Below are positions 8,354 to 16,910 of a DNA stretch of 64,000 nt, one piece after another. The notes under the pieces were generated by a model. It had not been told where the DNA came from. It did not search any database and was given only the letters and a program-made list of their open reading frames with translations. This DNA is from Pseudescherichia sp031987975 (lineage in GTDB: Bacteria; Pseudomonadota; Gammaproteobacteria; Enterobacterales; Enterobacteriaceae), in the NCBI RefSeq assembly GCF_031987975.1, contig NZ_DALZYX010000007.1:1-64000 (forward strand). The letters run 5' to 3'. Each line of letters opens with the position of its first letter. The first letter of the stretch is position 1. The position numbers were made by a program, and so were the translations under genes.

Positions 8354-8355
8354 GG

Positions 8356-9402
8356 TTAAACTCCTGATTCACGAAAATGGATATCACTGACCGCCCGCAG
8401 GCGCTCGGCGGCCTGTTCCGCCGTCAGGTCGCGCTGGGTCTCCGCCAGCATCTCATAGCCGACCATAAATTTGCGTACCGTCGCGGAGCGCAGCAGCGGC
8501 GGATAGAAGTGGGCGTGCAGCTGCCAGTGTGAATTTTCTTCGCCGTTAAACGGTGCCCCGTGCCAGCCCATGGAGTAGGGGAAGGAGCACTGGAACAGGT
8601 TGTCATAGCGGCTGGTTAATTTTTTCAGGGCCAGGGCGAGGTCGCTGCGCTGGTCGTCGCTGAGATCGGTAATACGCAGCACCGGCGCTTTTGGCAGCAG
8701 CAGCGTCTCAAACGGCCAGGCCGCCCAGTAGGGCACTACCGCCAGCCAGTGCTCGGTCTCGACCACGGTACGGCTGCCGTCAGCCTGCTCGCGCTTCACG
8801 TAGTCCAGCAGCATCGGCGTCCCGTTGGCAGTAAAGTAGTCCCGCTGCAGGCGGTCTTCGCGCTCAATCTCATTAGGCAGGAAGCTATTGGCCCATACCT
8901 GGCCGTGCGGATGCGGGTTAGAGCAGCCCATCGCCGCCCCTTTATTCTCAAACACCTGCACCCACGGGTAGGTCTCACCCAGTTCGGCGGTCTGCGCCTG
9001 CCAGGTCTGCACAACCTCCTCCAGCGCCGGGAGGCTCAGCTCCGGCAGGGTTTTGCTGTGATCCGGCGAAAAGCAGATCACCCGGCTAACGCCGCGGGCG
9101 CTCTGGCAGCGCATCAGGGGATCGTCGCTCTCCGGTGCGTCCGGCGTGTCGCTCATCAGGGCAGCAAAGTCGTTAGTGAACACGAAGGTGCCGGTGTAGT
9201 CCGGGTTTTTATCGCCGGTGACACGGGTATTACCCGGGCAGAGGAAGCAGTCTGGCTCGTGCGCCGGCAGGGTCTGCTGGGATGGCGTCTCCTGCGCGCC
9301 CTGCCACGGACGCTTGGCACGGTGCGGTGAAACCAGGATCCACTGACCGGTCAGCGGATTGTAACGGCGATGAGGGTGATCGACCGGGTTAAACTGTGTC
9401 AT
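8356..9402 (-). CDS. galT: Galactose-1-phosphate uridylyltransferase
   Basis: Exchanges UMP between UDP-glucose and galactose 1-phosphate. The 348-residue HIT-superfamily protein has the active-site motif NPHPHGQVW with nucleophile His166 and zinc-site cysteines Cys52 and Cys55 (DCFLCPGN). The start is set by an excellent AAGGAGG seven bases before ATG 9402 and by the E. coli N-terminus MTQFNPVDHPHRRYNPLTG. It follows galE by 10 bp. Confidence 0.97.
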   Translation of the reverse strand: MTQFNPVDHPHRRYNPLTGQWILVSPHRAKRPWQGAQETPSQQTLPAHEPDCFLCPGNTRVTGDKNPDYTGTFVFTNDFAALMSDTPDAPESDDPLMRCQSARGVSRVICFSPDHSKTLPELSLPALEEVVQTWQAQTAELGETYPWVQVFENKGAAMGCSNPHPHGQVWANSFLPNEIEREDRLQRDYFTANGTPMLLDYVKREQADGSRTVVETEHWLAVVPYWAAWPFETLLLPKAPVLRITDLSDDQRSDLALALKKLTSRYDNLFQCSFPYSMGWHGAPFNGEENSHWQLHAHFYPPLLRSATVRKFMVGYEMLAETQRDLTAEQAAERLRAVSDIHFRESGV

Positions 9403-9412
9403 AGGATCCTCC

Positions 9413-10429
9413 TTAATCCGCATAGCCCTGCGGGTGACGTGACTGCCAGCGCCAGGTATCCTGCGCCATCTCATCGAGTGAGCGGGTAACGCGCCAGTTC
9501 AGCTCTTTATCGGCGCGGCTAGCGTCCGCCCAGTAGGCGGGCAGATCGCCTTCGCGGCGCGGGGCAAAGTGGTAGTTAATCGGTTTGCCGCAGGCTTTGC
9601 TGAAAGCGTTAACCACATCCAGCACGCTATTGCCGACCCCTGCGCCAAGGTTATAGATATGCACTCCGGCCTTACCTGCCAGGGTCTGCATGGCGGCAAC
9701 GTGGCCGTCGGCCAGATCCATGACGTGGATATAGTCACGCACGCCGGTCCCGTCTTCGGTCGGGTAGTCGTTGCCAAAGATAGCCAGCGATTCGCGACGG
9801 CCTACCGCCACCTGAGCGATATAGGGCATCAGATTATTAGGAATGCCCTGGGGATCTTCACCCATGTCACCTGACGGATGCGCACCAACCGGGTTGAAGT
9901 AGCGCAGCAGAGCAATGCTCCACTCGGGATCGGCTTTTTGCAGGTCGGTAAGGATCTGCTCAACCATCAGCTTGCTCTTGCCGTAAGGACTTTGCGGCGT
10001 GCCGGTCGGGAAGCTCTCAACATACGGGATCTTCGGCTGGTCGCCGTAGACGGTAGCCGATGAGCTAAAGATAAGGTTTTTGACGTTAGCCGCGCGCATG
10101 GCAGCGACCAGACGCAGGGTGCCGTTGACGTTATTATCGTAATACTCCAGCGGCTTCGCGACGGATTCGCCCACCGCTTTCAGGCCAGCAAAGTGGATCA
10201 CCGTATCGATAGCCTGCTCGCGAAGCACGTCCGTCAGCAGCGCTTCGTTACGAATATCGCCCTCGATAAAAGTGGCTTCTCTACCGCCCAGCTGGGCGAT
10301 GACCGGCAGTACGCTTTGCTTACTGTTGCAAAGGTTGTCGAGAATAACGACGTCGTGGCCGCTCTGTAGCAGCTGCACGCAGGTATGACTGCCAATGTAA
10401 CCGCTACCACCTGTAACCAGAACTCGCAT
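9413..10429 (-). CDS. galE: UDP-glucose 4-epimerase
   Basis: NAD-dependent interconversion of UDP-galactose and UDP-glucose, serving galactose catabolism and envelope sugar synthesis. The 338-residue short-chain dehydrogenase has the Rossmann motif TGGSGYIG (residues 6-13), the SSSATVYG strand and the YGKSK active site with Tyr149 and Lys153. It is the first gene of galETKM. The internal gal operator OI lies inside its first codons and OE about 80 bp upstream, so GalR/GalS repression is expected as in E. coli. Confidence 0.97.
   Translation of the reverse strand: MRVLVTGGSGYIGSHTCVQLLQSGHDVVILDNLCNSKQSVLPVIAQLGGREATFIEGDIRNEALLTDVLREQAIDTVIHFAGLKAVGESVAKPLEYYDNNVNGTLRLVAAMRAANVKNLIFSSSATVYGDQPKIPYVESFPTGTPQSPYGKSKLMVEQILTDLQKADPEWSIALLRYFNPVGAHPSGDMGEDPQGIPNNLMPYIAQVAVGRRESLAIFGNDYPTEDGTGVRDYIHVMDLADGHVAAMQTLAGKAGVHIYNLGAGVGNSVLDVVNAFSKACGKPINYHFAPRREGDLPAYWADASRADKELNWRVTRSLDEMAQDTWRWQSRHPQGYAD
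10395..10410 (-). promoter_or_regulatory. Internal gal operator OI
   Basis: Read on the minus strand, GTGGTAGCGGTTACAT inside galE is identical to the E. coli internal operator as I recall it. With OE it allows GalR-mediated DNA looping over the gal promoters. Confidence 0.88.
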
Positions 10430-10486
10430 ATTTGGCTCCATTAACCATATGTTATCTAATAACGATAGCATAACAGAGAAGCAAAA

Positions 10487-10508
10487 AGTGTGACATGAAC
10501 GAAACTAG
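10487..10508 (-). promoter_or_regulatory. CRP site of the gal promoter
   Basis: The strong half-site GTGTGACATG (plus strand, from about 10489) with a poor second half matches the layout of the E. coli gal CRP site. The -10 region TATGCTA follows on the minus strand near 10465-10471. Confidence 0.7.
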
Positions 10509-10523
10509 TGGAATCGCTTACAC
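10508..10523 (-). promoter_or_regulatory. External gal operator OE
   Basis: GTGGAATCGCTTACAC on the plus strand is a GalR/GalS operator differing by one base from the E. coli OE. It lies 78 bp before the galE start and next to the CRP site. Confidence 0.88.
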
Positions 10524-10621
10524 TAAAAGATTGCAGCGGGAAAGGCGCTTTAAATGCCCTGTAATATCAAGCAATTAAAGCGCTATTATGCGCCTGGTCT
10601 GAAAAACTTCAGCCAAACGGC

Positions 10622-12094
10622 TTAGGCCAGACGATCGATACGGTAGCTATAGCTGTCACCCTCAGGCACAAAGTACAGCCGGTGAGTAATGCAGGCGGGA
10701 GCGTCCTGAGCATGGTGGGAAACAAACAGCAGCTGGGTTTCGCCCTGGCCTATCAGCACGTCAACAAAGCGGCGAACCAGCTGTCGGTTGAGCGGATCCA
10801 GCCCCTGTAGCGGCTCGTCGAGGATCAGTAGGGTAGGGTGCTTGACCAGTGCCCGGACGATCAATGCCAGCCGCTGCTGCCCCCAGGAGAGGCTATGAAA
10901 AGGGGAATTGGCGGTGCGATCGTCAATGCCTAAAATATTCAGCCACTGCTGGGCCAGCTTCTGCTGCTTATCCGACACCGCCTGGTAGATGCCAATCGAA
11001 TCAAAATAGCCGGAGAGGATCACGTTACGTACTGTGGTGCTGACCCGGTATTCCAGATGCAGGCTGCTGCTAACGTAGCCGATATGTTTTTTGATATCCC
11101 AGATGGTCTCGCCGCTGCCCCGGCGGATGCCAAACAGCGTCAGGTCGTTACTGTAGCCCTGGGGGTGATCGCCGGTGATCAGGTTAAGCAGCGTCGATTT
11201 ACCCGCCCCGTTAGGGCCGATAATCTGCCAGTGCTCACCGGCATTCACGGTCCAGCTCAGATGGTTAATGATGGGCCGATCGTTATAGGAGACCACGCCG
11301 TCATTTAGCACAATGCGTGGCGCATCGGCTGCCAGCAAATGGTGGGCAGGGGGTTCATCCGGCTGCGGCAGGGCCATCTCCGCCAGCGTCTCGCTGTGGG
11401 CCAGCTGGGCAATCAGGGCCTGCGCCAGCAGAGCCTGCTTTGCGCCGGTTTCGCTCAGGGCGCAGTCCACCAGTACTCCGGCGTTGGCGACAAAATCTGG
11501 GATCTCATCGAAGCGGTTAAGCACTAGCACGAGGGTGATACCCTGGGCATTGAGCTGACCCAGCAGATCCGCCAGCTGGCCGCGAGAGGCCACGTCCAGA
11601 CCGTCAAAAGGCTCGTCCAAAATCAGTAGCTCGGGATCGGCCATCAGCGCCTGGCAGAGCAGGGTCTTGCGCGTCTCGCCGGTAGAGAGGTACTTAAAGC
11701 GGCGATCGAGGAGGGCGCTAATGCCGAAGCGGGCGGCCAGTTCGGCGCAACGTGTCGGATCCTGCACCTCATCCTGAATAATCTGCGCCGTGGTGCGGCC
11801 GGTATCCTCTTCCCCAGGGCTGAGCAGATCGGTGTTATTCCGCTGCCACTCGTCGCTGACCAGCTTCTGCAGCTGCTCAAAGGAGAGGCGGGTGACGCGG
11901 GTGAAGGTGCTCTCCCGCGTGCCTTTCAGCAGGGTAAGCTCACCGGCCAACGCTCTGGCGAGGGCCGATTTGCCGCTGCCGTTGGTGCCGACAAAGGCCC
12001 AGCTTTCTCCGGCGCGCAGGCTAAGGTCGCTGATAGCGAGCGTGCGTGTATCGCTAAGACGAAACGTGCCTTGCGAAATATGCAATAACGACAT
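10622..12094 (-). CDS. modF: Molybdate-associated ABC ATPase ModF
   Basis: Soluble protein with two fused ABC ATPase domains, long associated with molybdate uptake but without a proven function. The 490-residue product has Walker A GTNGSGKSA near residue 38 and Walker B LLILDEPFDG in the first half. The second half has GPNGAGKST, signature LSWGQQRLALIVRAL and LLILDEPLQG. The start MSLLHISQGTFRLSDT and the length equal E. coli ModF; upstream in-frame codons have no homology. It lies 82 bp behind modE on the same strand. Confidence 0.94.
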   Translation of the reverse strand: MSLLHISQGTFRLSDTRTLAISDLSLRAGESWAFVGTNGSGKSALARALAGELTLLKGTRESTFTRVTRLSFEQLQKLVSDEWQRNNTDLLSPGEEDTGRTTAQIIQDEVQDPTRCAELAARFGISALLDRRFKYLSTGETRKTLLCQALMADPELLILDEPFDGLDVASRGQLADLLGQLNAQGITLVLVLNRFDEIPDFVANAGVLVDCALSETGAKQALLAQALIAQLAHSETLAEMALPQPDEPPAHHLLAADAPRIVLNDGVVSYNDRPIINHLSWTVNAGEHWQIIGPNGAGKSTLLNLITGDHPQGYSNDLTLFGIRRGSGETIWDIKKHIGYVSSSLHLEYRVSTTVRNVILSGYFDSIGIYQAVSDKQQKLAQQWLNILGIDDRTANSPFHSLSWGQQRLALIVRALVKHPTLLILDEPLQGLDPLNRQLVRRFVDVLIGQGETQLLFVSHHAQDAPACITHRLYFVPEGDSYSYRIDRLA

Positions 12095-12176
12095 GACGTA
12101 TCCCATTTTTTGCAGCAGTAGTGCACAGAGATACGTGCTGACGGCGCGATTGTCAATGCGCTTCGCGCCCGGCAGC

Positions 12177-12965
12177 TTAGCAGAGGGTAGCCAGGATGAT
12201 CCGGTCGGCGTTGAAGTAGGCGATGGCTTCACTCTCAATAGCCAGCTGGTCTGCCTGCTCCCGTGCGACGGTGGCGCACAGCGTCTGCCCGTCCGGGAGG
12301 GTCATCAGCACTTCACTCTGCGCCTCGCCGTGCTCAATATGGCTGATGCGTCCCGCCAGCTGGTTATCTGCCCCGTCGGCAGCGGCGCTATCCTGGGTAA
12401 TATTCACCCATGGGGCTTTTAACAGCACCAGCACCTCTTTACCTTCATCCAGCCTAAGGCGCTCGCCGCTGTGGGCGGTCAGGGCCACCTTCAGACGGGT
12501 AATGCCATCCGCCAGCAGGATATCGACGTGCTGCTGAACCTGGGTATGATCCCGGCCAGTAACCGTGCCGAACCACTGGTTGCGGGCGCTGGTTTGCAAT
12601 GAGAAACGGGAGATGGCCGCCAGCAGGCTGTTGAGAGGCAGGGCATCGTCGTCGCTCAGTACGTCGAAGGCTTTCTGCTGGATCTGCGCCAGCAGCTCGT
12701 AGAGCTGGATCAGCCGCTGGCCGTAGCGCGTAAGCTGCGCGCCGCCGCCACCCTTGCCGCCGGTAGCGCGGTCCACCAGGGGATGCTCGCTCAGCTGGTT
12801 CATCTCGTTGATGGCGTCCCAGGCGCTTTTATAGCTGATGCCGGCGTTTTTCGCTCCCTGGCTGATGGATCCGGTCTGTTCTATCTGTTTGAGGAGGGTA
12901 ATACGTCTGGGATCGGCAAACAGCCGCTGCTGGAGCTTAAGGGTAAGGAGGATTTCCGCCTGCAT
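12177..12965 (-). CDS. modE: Molybdate-responsive regulator ModE
   Basis: Binds molybdate and then represses modABC and activates moa and molybdoenzyme genes. The 262 residues comprise an N-terminal winged helix (about 1-120, with SISQGAKNAGISYKSAWDAINEMN) and a C-terminal pair of molybdate-binding Mop domains (about 125-262, with SARNQWFGTV and TRLKVALTA). AGGA seven bases upstream supports ATG 12965. It is divergent from acrZ and heads a modE-modF unit. Two ModE boxes are visible in this window, before modA and before moaA. Confidence 0.96.
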   Translation of the reverse strand: MQAEILLTLKLQQRLFADPRRITLLKQIEQTGSISQGAKNAGISYKSAWDAINEMNQLSEHPLVDRATGGKGGGGAQLTRYGQRLIQLYELLAQIQQKAFDVLSDDDALPLNSLLAAISRFSLQTSARNQWFGTVTGRDHTQVQQHVDILLADGITRLKVALTAHSGERLRLDEGKEVLVLLKAPWVNITQDSAAADGADNQLAGRISHIEHGEAQSEVLMTLPDGQTLCATVAREQADQLAIESEAIAYFNADRIILATLC

Positions 12966-13093
12966 AGTCAATCCTTGCAAAAGGGGTATTGTGACCTAAT
13001 TGCGCACCGCTGCAAGTAGGCATCGCACAAAAGGGACGTGTAATTCTGCGCGACCAGGTTAGAATGATAACTTCACTATATCTGGAGTAGACC

Positions 13094-13243
13094 ATGTTAG
13101 AGTTATTGAAAAGTCTGGTATTCGCGGTGATCATGGTACCCGTGGTGATGGCCATCATTCTGGGGGCAATCTACGGCCTCGGTGAAGTATTCAATATTTT
13201 TTCCGGCATCGGCCACAAAGACCGGTCCAGAGAGTCCCGCTAG
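13094..13243 (+). CDS. acrZ: AcrB-associated small membrane protein AcrZ
   Basis: A 49-residue single-span inner-membrane protein that binds AcrB and changes the substrate preference of the AcrAB-TolC multidrug pump. The sequence MLELLKSLVFAVIMVPVV begins exactly as in E. coli, and residues 1-39 differ from it at only about two positions. The soluble tail HKDRSRESR is divergent. It lies between modE and modA as in E. coli and is followed by a strong terminator. Confidence 0.95.
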   Translation: MLELLKSLVFAVIMVPVVMAIILGAIYGLGEVFNIFSGIGHKDRSRESR

Positions 13244-13248
13244 TTTCT

Positions 13249-13276
13249 AAAAACGCCCGCTTCTGCGGGCGTTTTG
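13249..13276 (+). terminator. Terminator of acrZ
   Basis: Hairpin ACGCCCGC-TTCT-GCGGGCGT flanked by A and T runs, six bases after the acrZ stop. It separates acrZ from the ModE-controlled modABC promoter. Confidence 0.92.
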
Positions 13277-13370
13277 CTATTCAAGCTTTTTTACCCGTTG
13301 CCGATATCTGTTTTACTCAGGAGTACTGCTAAAGCGGTACAAATTAACCCTGTAAAAACCCGAGGGTTAT

Positions 13371-13394
13371 CGTTATATTGTTAAGTATATAACG
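13371..13394 (+). promoter_or_regulatory. ModE box of modABC
   Basis: CGTTATAT ... ATATAACG, an 8-bp inverted repeat with an 8-base centre, matches the ModE site over 24 bp. It lies 20 bp before the modA start, in the promoter, where ModE-molybdate would block transcription. Confidence 0.93.
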
Positions 13395-13413
13395 TTACTC
13401 ACAGGAGTCAGAT

Positions 13414-14190
13414 ATGGCACGTTCGGGATTACGCTTTCTAGCAGGTACGACATTAACCCTCTCACTCGCGGGCCATGCCCTGGCAGATGAGGGAAAGATC
13501 ACGGTTTTTGCCGCTGCATCGCTGACTAATGCCATGCAGGATATTGCTTCCGCTTATACGAAAGAGAAAAAGGTTAAGGTCGTCTCGTCGTTCGCCTCCT
13601 CCTCCACCCTGGCTCGCCAGATTGAGGCCGGTGCGCCTGCCGATCTCTTTATCTCCGCCGATCAGAAGTGGATGGACTACGCGGTAGAGAAAAAAGCGAT
13701 TGATACCCCCAGCCGTGAAACGCTGCTCGGCAACAGCCTGGTGGTAGTTGCGCCAAAAGCGAGCGCTCAGGGTGAGATCGCCATCAATGATAAAACTAAC
13801 TGGACCAGCCTGCTGAAGGGTGGTCGTCTGGCGGTAGGCGATCCGGAGCACGTCCCGGCGGGCATCTATGCTAAAGAGGCGCTACAGAAGCTGGGCGCAT
13901 GGGAAACCCTGGCACCGAAGCTTGCCCCGGCGGAAGACGTCCGCGGCGCGCTGGCGCTGGTAGAGCGCAATGAAGCCCCGCTGGGCATTGTTTACGGCTC
14001 CGATGCGGTAGCCAGTAAGGGGGTGAAGGTGGTCGGCACCTTCCCGGAAGAGTCGCATAAAAAAGTGGAATACCCGCTGGCAATCATCGACGGGCATAAA
14101 AACGCCACGGTTAGCGCGTTTTATGACTATCTGAAAGGCCCGCAGGCTTCTGAGATCTTTAAACGTTACGGATTTACGACGCACGAATGA
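13414..14190 (+). CDS. modA: Periplasmic molybdate-binding protein
   Basis: Captures molybdate (and tungstate) for the ModBC importer. The 258-residue precursor has a signal peptide of about 24 residues ending HALA-DEGK. The mature protein has typical oxyanion-binding stretches: FAAASLTNAM, SFASSSTLARQIEAGAPADLFIS and VGDPEHVPAGIYAKEAL. It is first of modABC, with its stop overlapping the modB start (ATGA), behind a ModE box. Confidence 0.97.
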   Translation: MARSGLRFLAGTTLTLSLAGHALADEGKITVFAAASLTNAMQDIASAYTKEKKVKVVSSFASSSTLARQIEAGAPADLFISADQKWMDYAVEKKAIDTPSRETLLGNSLVVVAPKASAQGEIAINDKTNWTSLLKGGRLAVGDPEHVPAGIYAKEALQKLGAWETLAPKLAPAEDVRGALALVERNEAPLGIVYGSDAVASKGVKVVGTFPEESHKKVEYPLAIIDGHKNATVSAFYDYLKGPQASEIFKRYGFTTHE

Positions 14191-14876
14191 TATTGACCGA
14201 TCCCGAATGGCAGGCGGTATTGCTGAGCCTGAAAGTCTCCTCCCTGGCTGTCCTTTTCAGCTTGCCCTTTGGGATCTTCTTTGCGTGGCTGCTGGTACGC
14301 TGTACCTTTCCCGGCAAAGCGCTGCTCGATAGCCTGTTACACCTCCCCTTAGTTCTCCCACCGGTAGTGGTGGGCTACCTGCTGCTGGTGGCGATGGGCC
14401 GCCGGGGCTTTATCGGCGAGTGGCTCTACGACTGGTTTGGCCTGACCTTTGCCTTTAGCTGGCGTGGCGCGGTGCTGGCGGCGGCGGTGATGTCGTTCCC
14501 GCTGATGGTGCGGGCCATTCGCCTGGCGCTGGAGGGAGTCGATCTGAAGCTGGAGCAGGCGGCGCGCACCCTTGGCGCCGGACGCTGGCGGGTCTTTATG
14601 ACTATCACACTGCCGCTGACCCTGCCGGGGATCATCGTCGGTACGGTGCTGGCCTTCGCCCGCTCGCTGGGCGAATTTGGCGCGACCATCACCTTTGTTT
14701 CCAACATACCCGGCGAAACGCGCACCATCCCGTCGGCGATGTACACCCTGATCCAGACCCCCGGCGGCGAAGGCGCGGCGGCGCGGCTGTGTCTGATCTC
14801 CATTGTGCTGGCCCTGATTTCACTGCTGGTGTCCGAGTGGCTGGCACGGATCAGCCGCGAGCGGACGGGGAGGTAG
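14187..14876 (+). CDS. modB: Molybdate ABC transporter permease
   Basis: Membrane subunit of ModABC. The 229 residues have about five to six membrane segments and the EAA loop that contacts ModC (EQAARTLGAGRWRVFMTITLPLTLPGI, from about residue 127). Length matches E. coli ModB. Its start overlaps modA by 4 bp and modC starts 3 bp after its stop, so the three genes are translated together. Confidence 0.97.
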   Translation: MILTDPEWQAVLLSLKVSSLAVLFSLPFGIFFAWLLVRCTFPGKALLDSLLHLPLVLPPVVVGYLLLVAMGRRGFIGEWLYDWFGLTFAFSWRGAVLAAAVMSFPLMVRAIRLALEGVDLKLEQAARTLGAGRWRVFMTITLPLTLPGIIVGTVLAFARSLGEFGATITFVSNIPGETRTIPSAMYTLIQTPGGEGAAARLCLISIVLALISLLVSEWLARISRERTGR

Positions 14877-14879
14877 ACC

Positions 14880-15938
14880 ATGCTGGAACTCGATTTCACC
14901 CAGACGCTGGGCACGCACCGACTGCGCGTCGAGGCAACTTTACCTGCCAGCGGCATCACCGCAATATTTGGCGTTTCCGGAGCGGGTAAAACCTCGCTGA
15001 TCAACGCTGTCGGCGGCCTGACGCGCCCGCAGCAGGGGCGTATCGTGCTCAACGAACGGGTGCTGAACGATACCGAAAAAAACATCTGCCTGCCGCCGGA
15101 GAAACGGCGGATTGGCTACGTCTTCCAGGATGCGCGCCTCTTTCCCCACTACAAGGTGCGCGGCAACCTGCGCTACGGCATGGCAAAAAGCATGGCCGGG
15201 CAGTTCGACAGGCTGGTGGCTCTGCTGGGGATCGAGCCGCTGCTCGATCGGTTGCCGGGGAGCCTCTCCGGCGGCGAGAAGCAGCGGGTGGCGATTGGCC
15301 GGGCGCTGCTTACCGCGCCTGAGCTGCTGCTGCTCGACGAGCCGCTGGCCTCGCTGGATATCCCCCGCAAGCGTGAGCTGCTCCCCTATCTGCAACGGCT
15401 AGCGCGGGAGATCAACATCCCCATGCTCTACGTCAGCCACTCGCTGGATGAGATCCTGCATCTTGCCGATAAGGTGATGGTGCTGGAGGCAGGGGAGGTG
15501 AAGGCTTTTGGCAATCTGGAGGAGATCTGGGGCAGCCGGGTAATGAACCCGTGGCTGCCGCCGGAGCAGCAGAGCAGCGTGCTGAAGGTGAGCGTGCTGG
15601 AGCACCATCCGCACTATGCCATGACCGCCCTGGCGCTGGGCGATCAGCATCTGTGGGTGAATAAAATCGACAGCCCTCTACAGACCGCGCTGCGCATCCG
15701 CATTCAGGCCTCAGACGTCTCGCTGGTATTGCAGCCGCCGGTCCACAGCAGCATCCGCAATATCCTGCGGGCGAAGGTGGCCCAGTGCTATGACGATCAG
15801 GGCCAGGTTGAGGTCCAGCTTGAGGTGGGCAGCCGCACGCTCTGGGCGCGGATCAGCCCGTGGGCCAGGGATGAGCTGGGCATCAAGCCTGGCCTGTGGC
15901 TCTACGCCCAGATCAAGAGCGTCTCGATCACCACCTGA
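14880..15938 (+). CDS. modC: Molybdate ABC transporter ATPase
   Basis: Energises ModAB. In the 352-residue protein the N-terminal ABC domain has Walker A GVSGAGKTS near residue 31, signature LSGGEKQRVAIGRAL, Walker B LLLLDEPLASLD and the switch histidine in YVSHSLDE. A C-terminal Mop-like regulatory domain (about 285-352, with SIRNILRAKVAQCYDDQGQVEVQLEVG) binds oxyanion in this family. It ends one base before the convergent ybhA stop, with no intergenic space. Confidence 0.97.
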   Translation: MLELDFTQTLGTHRLRVEATLPASGITAIFGVSGAGKTSLINAVGGLTRPQQGRIVLNERVLNDTEKNICLPPEKRRIGYVFQDARLFPHYKVRGNLRYGMAKSMAGQFDRLVALLGIEPLLDRLPGSLSGGEKQRVAIGRALLTAPELLLLDEPLASLDIPRKRELLPYLQRLAREINIPMLYVSHSLDEILHLADKVMVLEAGEVKAFGNLEEIWGSRVMNPWLPPEQQSSVLKVSVLEHHPHYAMTALALGDQHLWVNKIDSPLQTALRIRIQASDVSLVLQPPVHSSIRNILRAKVAQCYDDQGQVEVQLEVGSRTLWARISPWARDELGIKPGLWLYAQIKSVSITT

Positions 15939-16757
15939 TTACAGCAGGCGGGTGTAGATAAACTCGGCGATGGTATCGGTGGTATTGTCGCCAATCACCA
16001 CGTCGGCGTGGGCTTTCACCTCATCCGCCGCGTTACCCATTGCGACGCCAATGCCTGCCGCCTGCAGCATGCTAATATCGTTGAAATTATCGCCAAAGGC
16101 CACGACGTCTTCCATCGACAGCCCCTGCGAGGCTACCCACTGGGCCAGGCGTTTGCCTTTGCTGTTACCCTGGCGAGCAATGTCTACCTGATCGTGCCAT
16201 GAGCGCTCGCACTCCAGACCAAGCTGCTGCTCCACCTCAAGCGCGAAGGCGTTGAGTTTGGTGTTGTCTTCATCGGTAAGAGCAAACTTCCAGATGGCGT
16301 TCACCTCGCGGGCGGTCTGCGCCAGCGAATCGACCTGAGTAAAGACCGGGCGCTGCTCCGGCGGCAGCGATTGCGCCCAGTTACGGGTGCGCAGCACATG
16401 TCCGGTCGGCGTCTCGTACACCATCTCATTATCAACGTACATCAGAGCGTGAACCTGATGCTCATTTAGCATATCAATGAGTTGCAGCGCCTGGGCAGCA
16501 GGGAGCGGATCCGCCTCTAAGACCTTTTTTGCATGATAATCATACAAATAGGTGCCATTACAGCAAATTGCAGGTGTATCGAGCGCCAGTGCCTGATAAA
16601 AAGGATGGATGGCAACATGATGTCGGCCGGTCACAATGATTGGGGTGAAGCCCGCTTCCCTGGCGCGTGCCAGCGCCTGAAGCGAAGAGGGGAGCAGGGT
16701 CTTTGTGGGGGTCAGCAGCGTGCCGTCTAAATCCAGTGCAATAACTCGCGAGGTCAT
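15939..16757 (-). CDS. ybhA: Cof-type HAD phosphatase YbhA
   Basis: Haloacid dehalogenase-type sugar phosphatase; the E. coli enzyme acts on pyridoxal phosphate and some sugar phosphates. The 272-residue protein has motif I ALDLDGTLL with Asp9 and Asp11, IIVTGRHH (motif II), the conserved lysine in GNSKGKRL and motif IV FGDNFNDISML, with a Cof-type cap between. The start follows the E. coli N-terminus (MT-RVIALDLDG). It converges directly on modC. Confidence 0.95.
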   Translation of the reverse strand: MTSRVIALDLDGTLLTPTKTLLPSSLQALARAREAGFTPIIVTGRHHVAIHPFYQALALDTPAICCNGTYLYDYHAKKVLEADPLPAAQALQLIDMLNEHQVHALMYVDNEMVYETPTGHVLRTRNWAQSLPPEQRPVFTQVDSLAQTAREVNAIWKFALTDEDNTKLNAFALEVEQQLGLECERSWHDQVDIARQGNSKGKRLAQWVASQGLSMEDVVAFGDNFNDISMLQAAGIGVAMGNAADEVKAHADVVIGDNTTDTIAEFIYTRLL

Positions 16758-16910
16758 GTCGTTTTCCAGGTAGAGGATGAAATTCAACTCGTTACGCATG
16801 GTACACCGGCATGATGGCCCGGCAAAACGTTGGGCAGAAATACAGCATTCACCGCTAAAAAAGACTATCGTGGTTATCTATTTCACTGCTTATGCGATCA
16901 AGGAGAATCT

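Noticed and set aside
10545..10582. Possible modF terminator
   Set aside because: GCGCTTT and AAAGCGC pair, but the loop is over 20 bases and no T-run follows; too weak to list.
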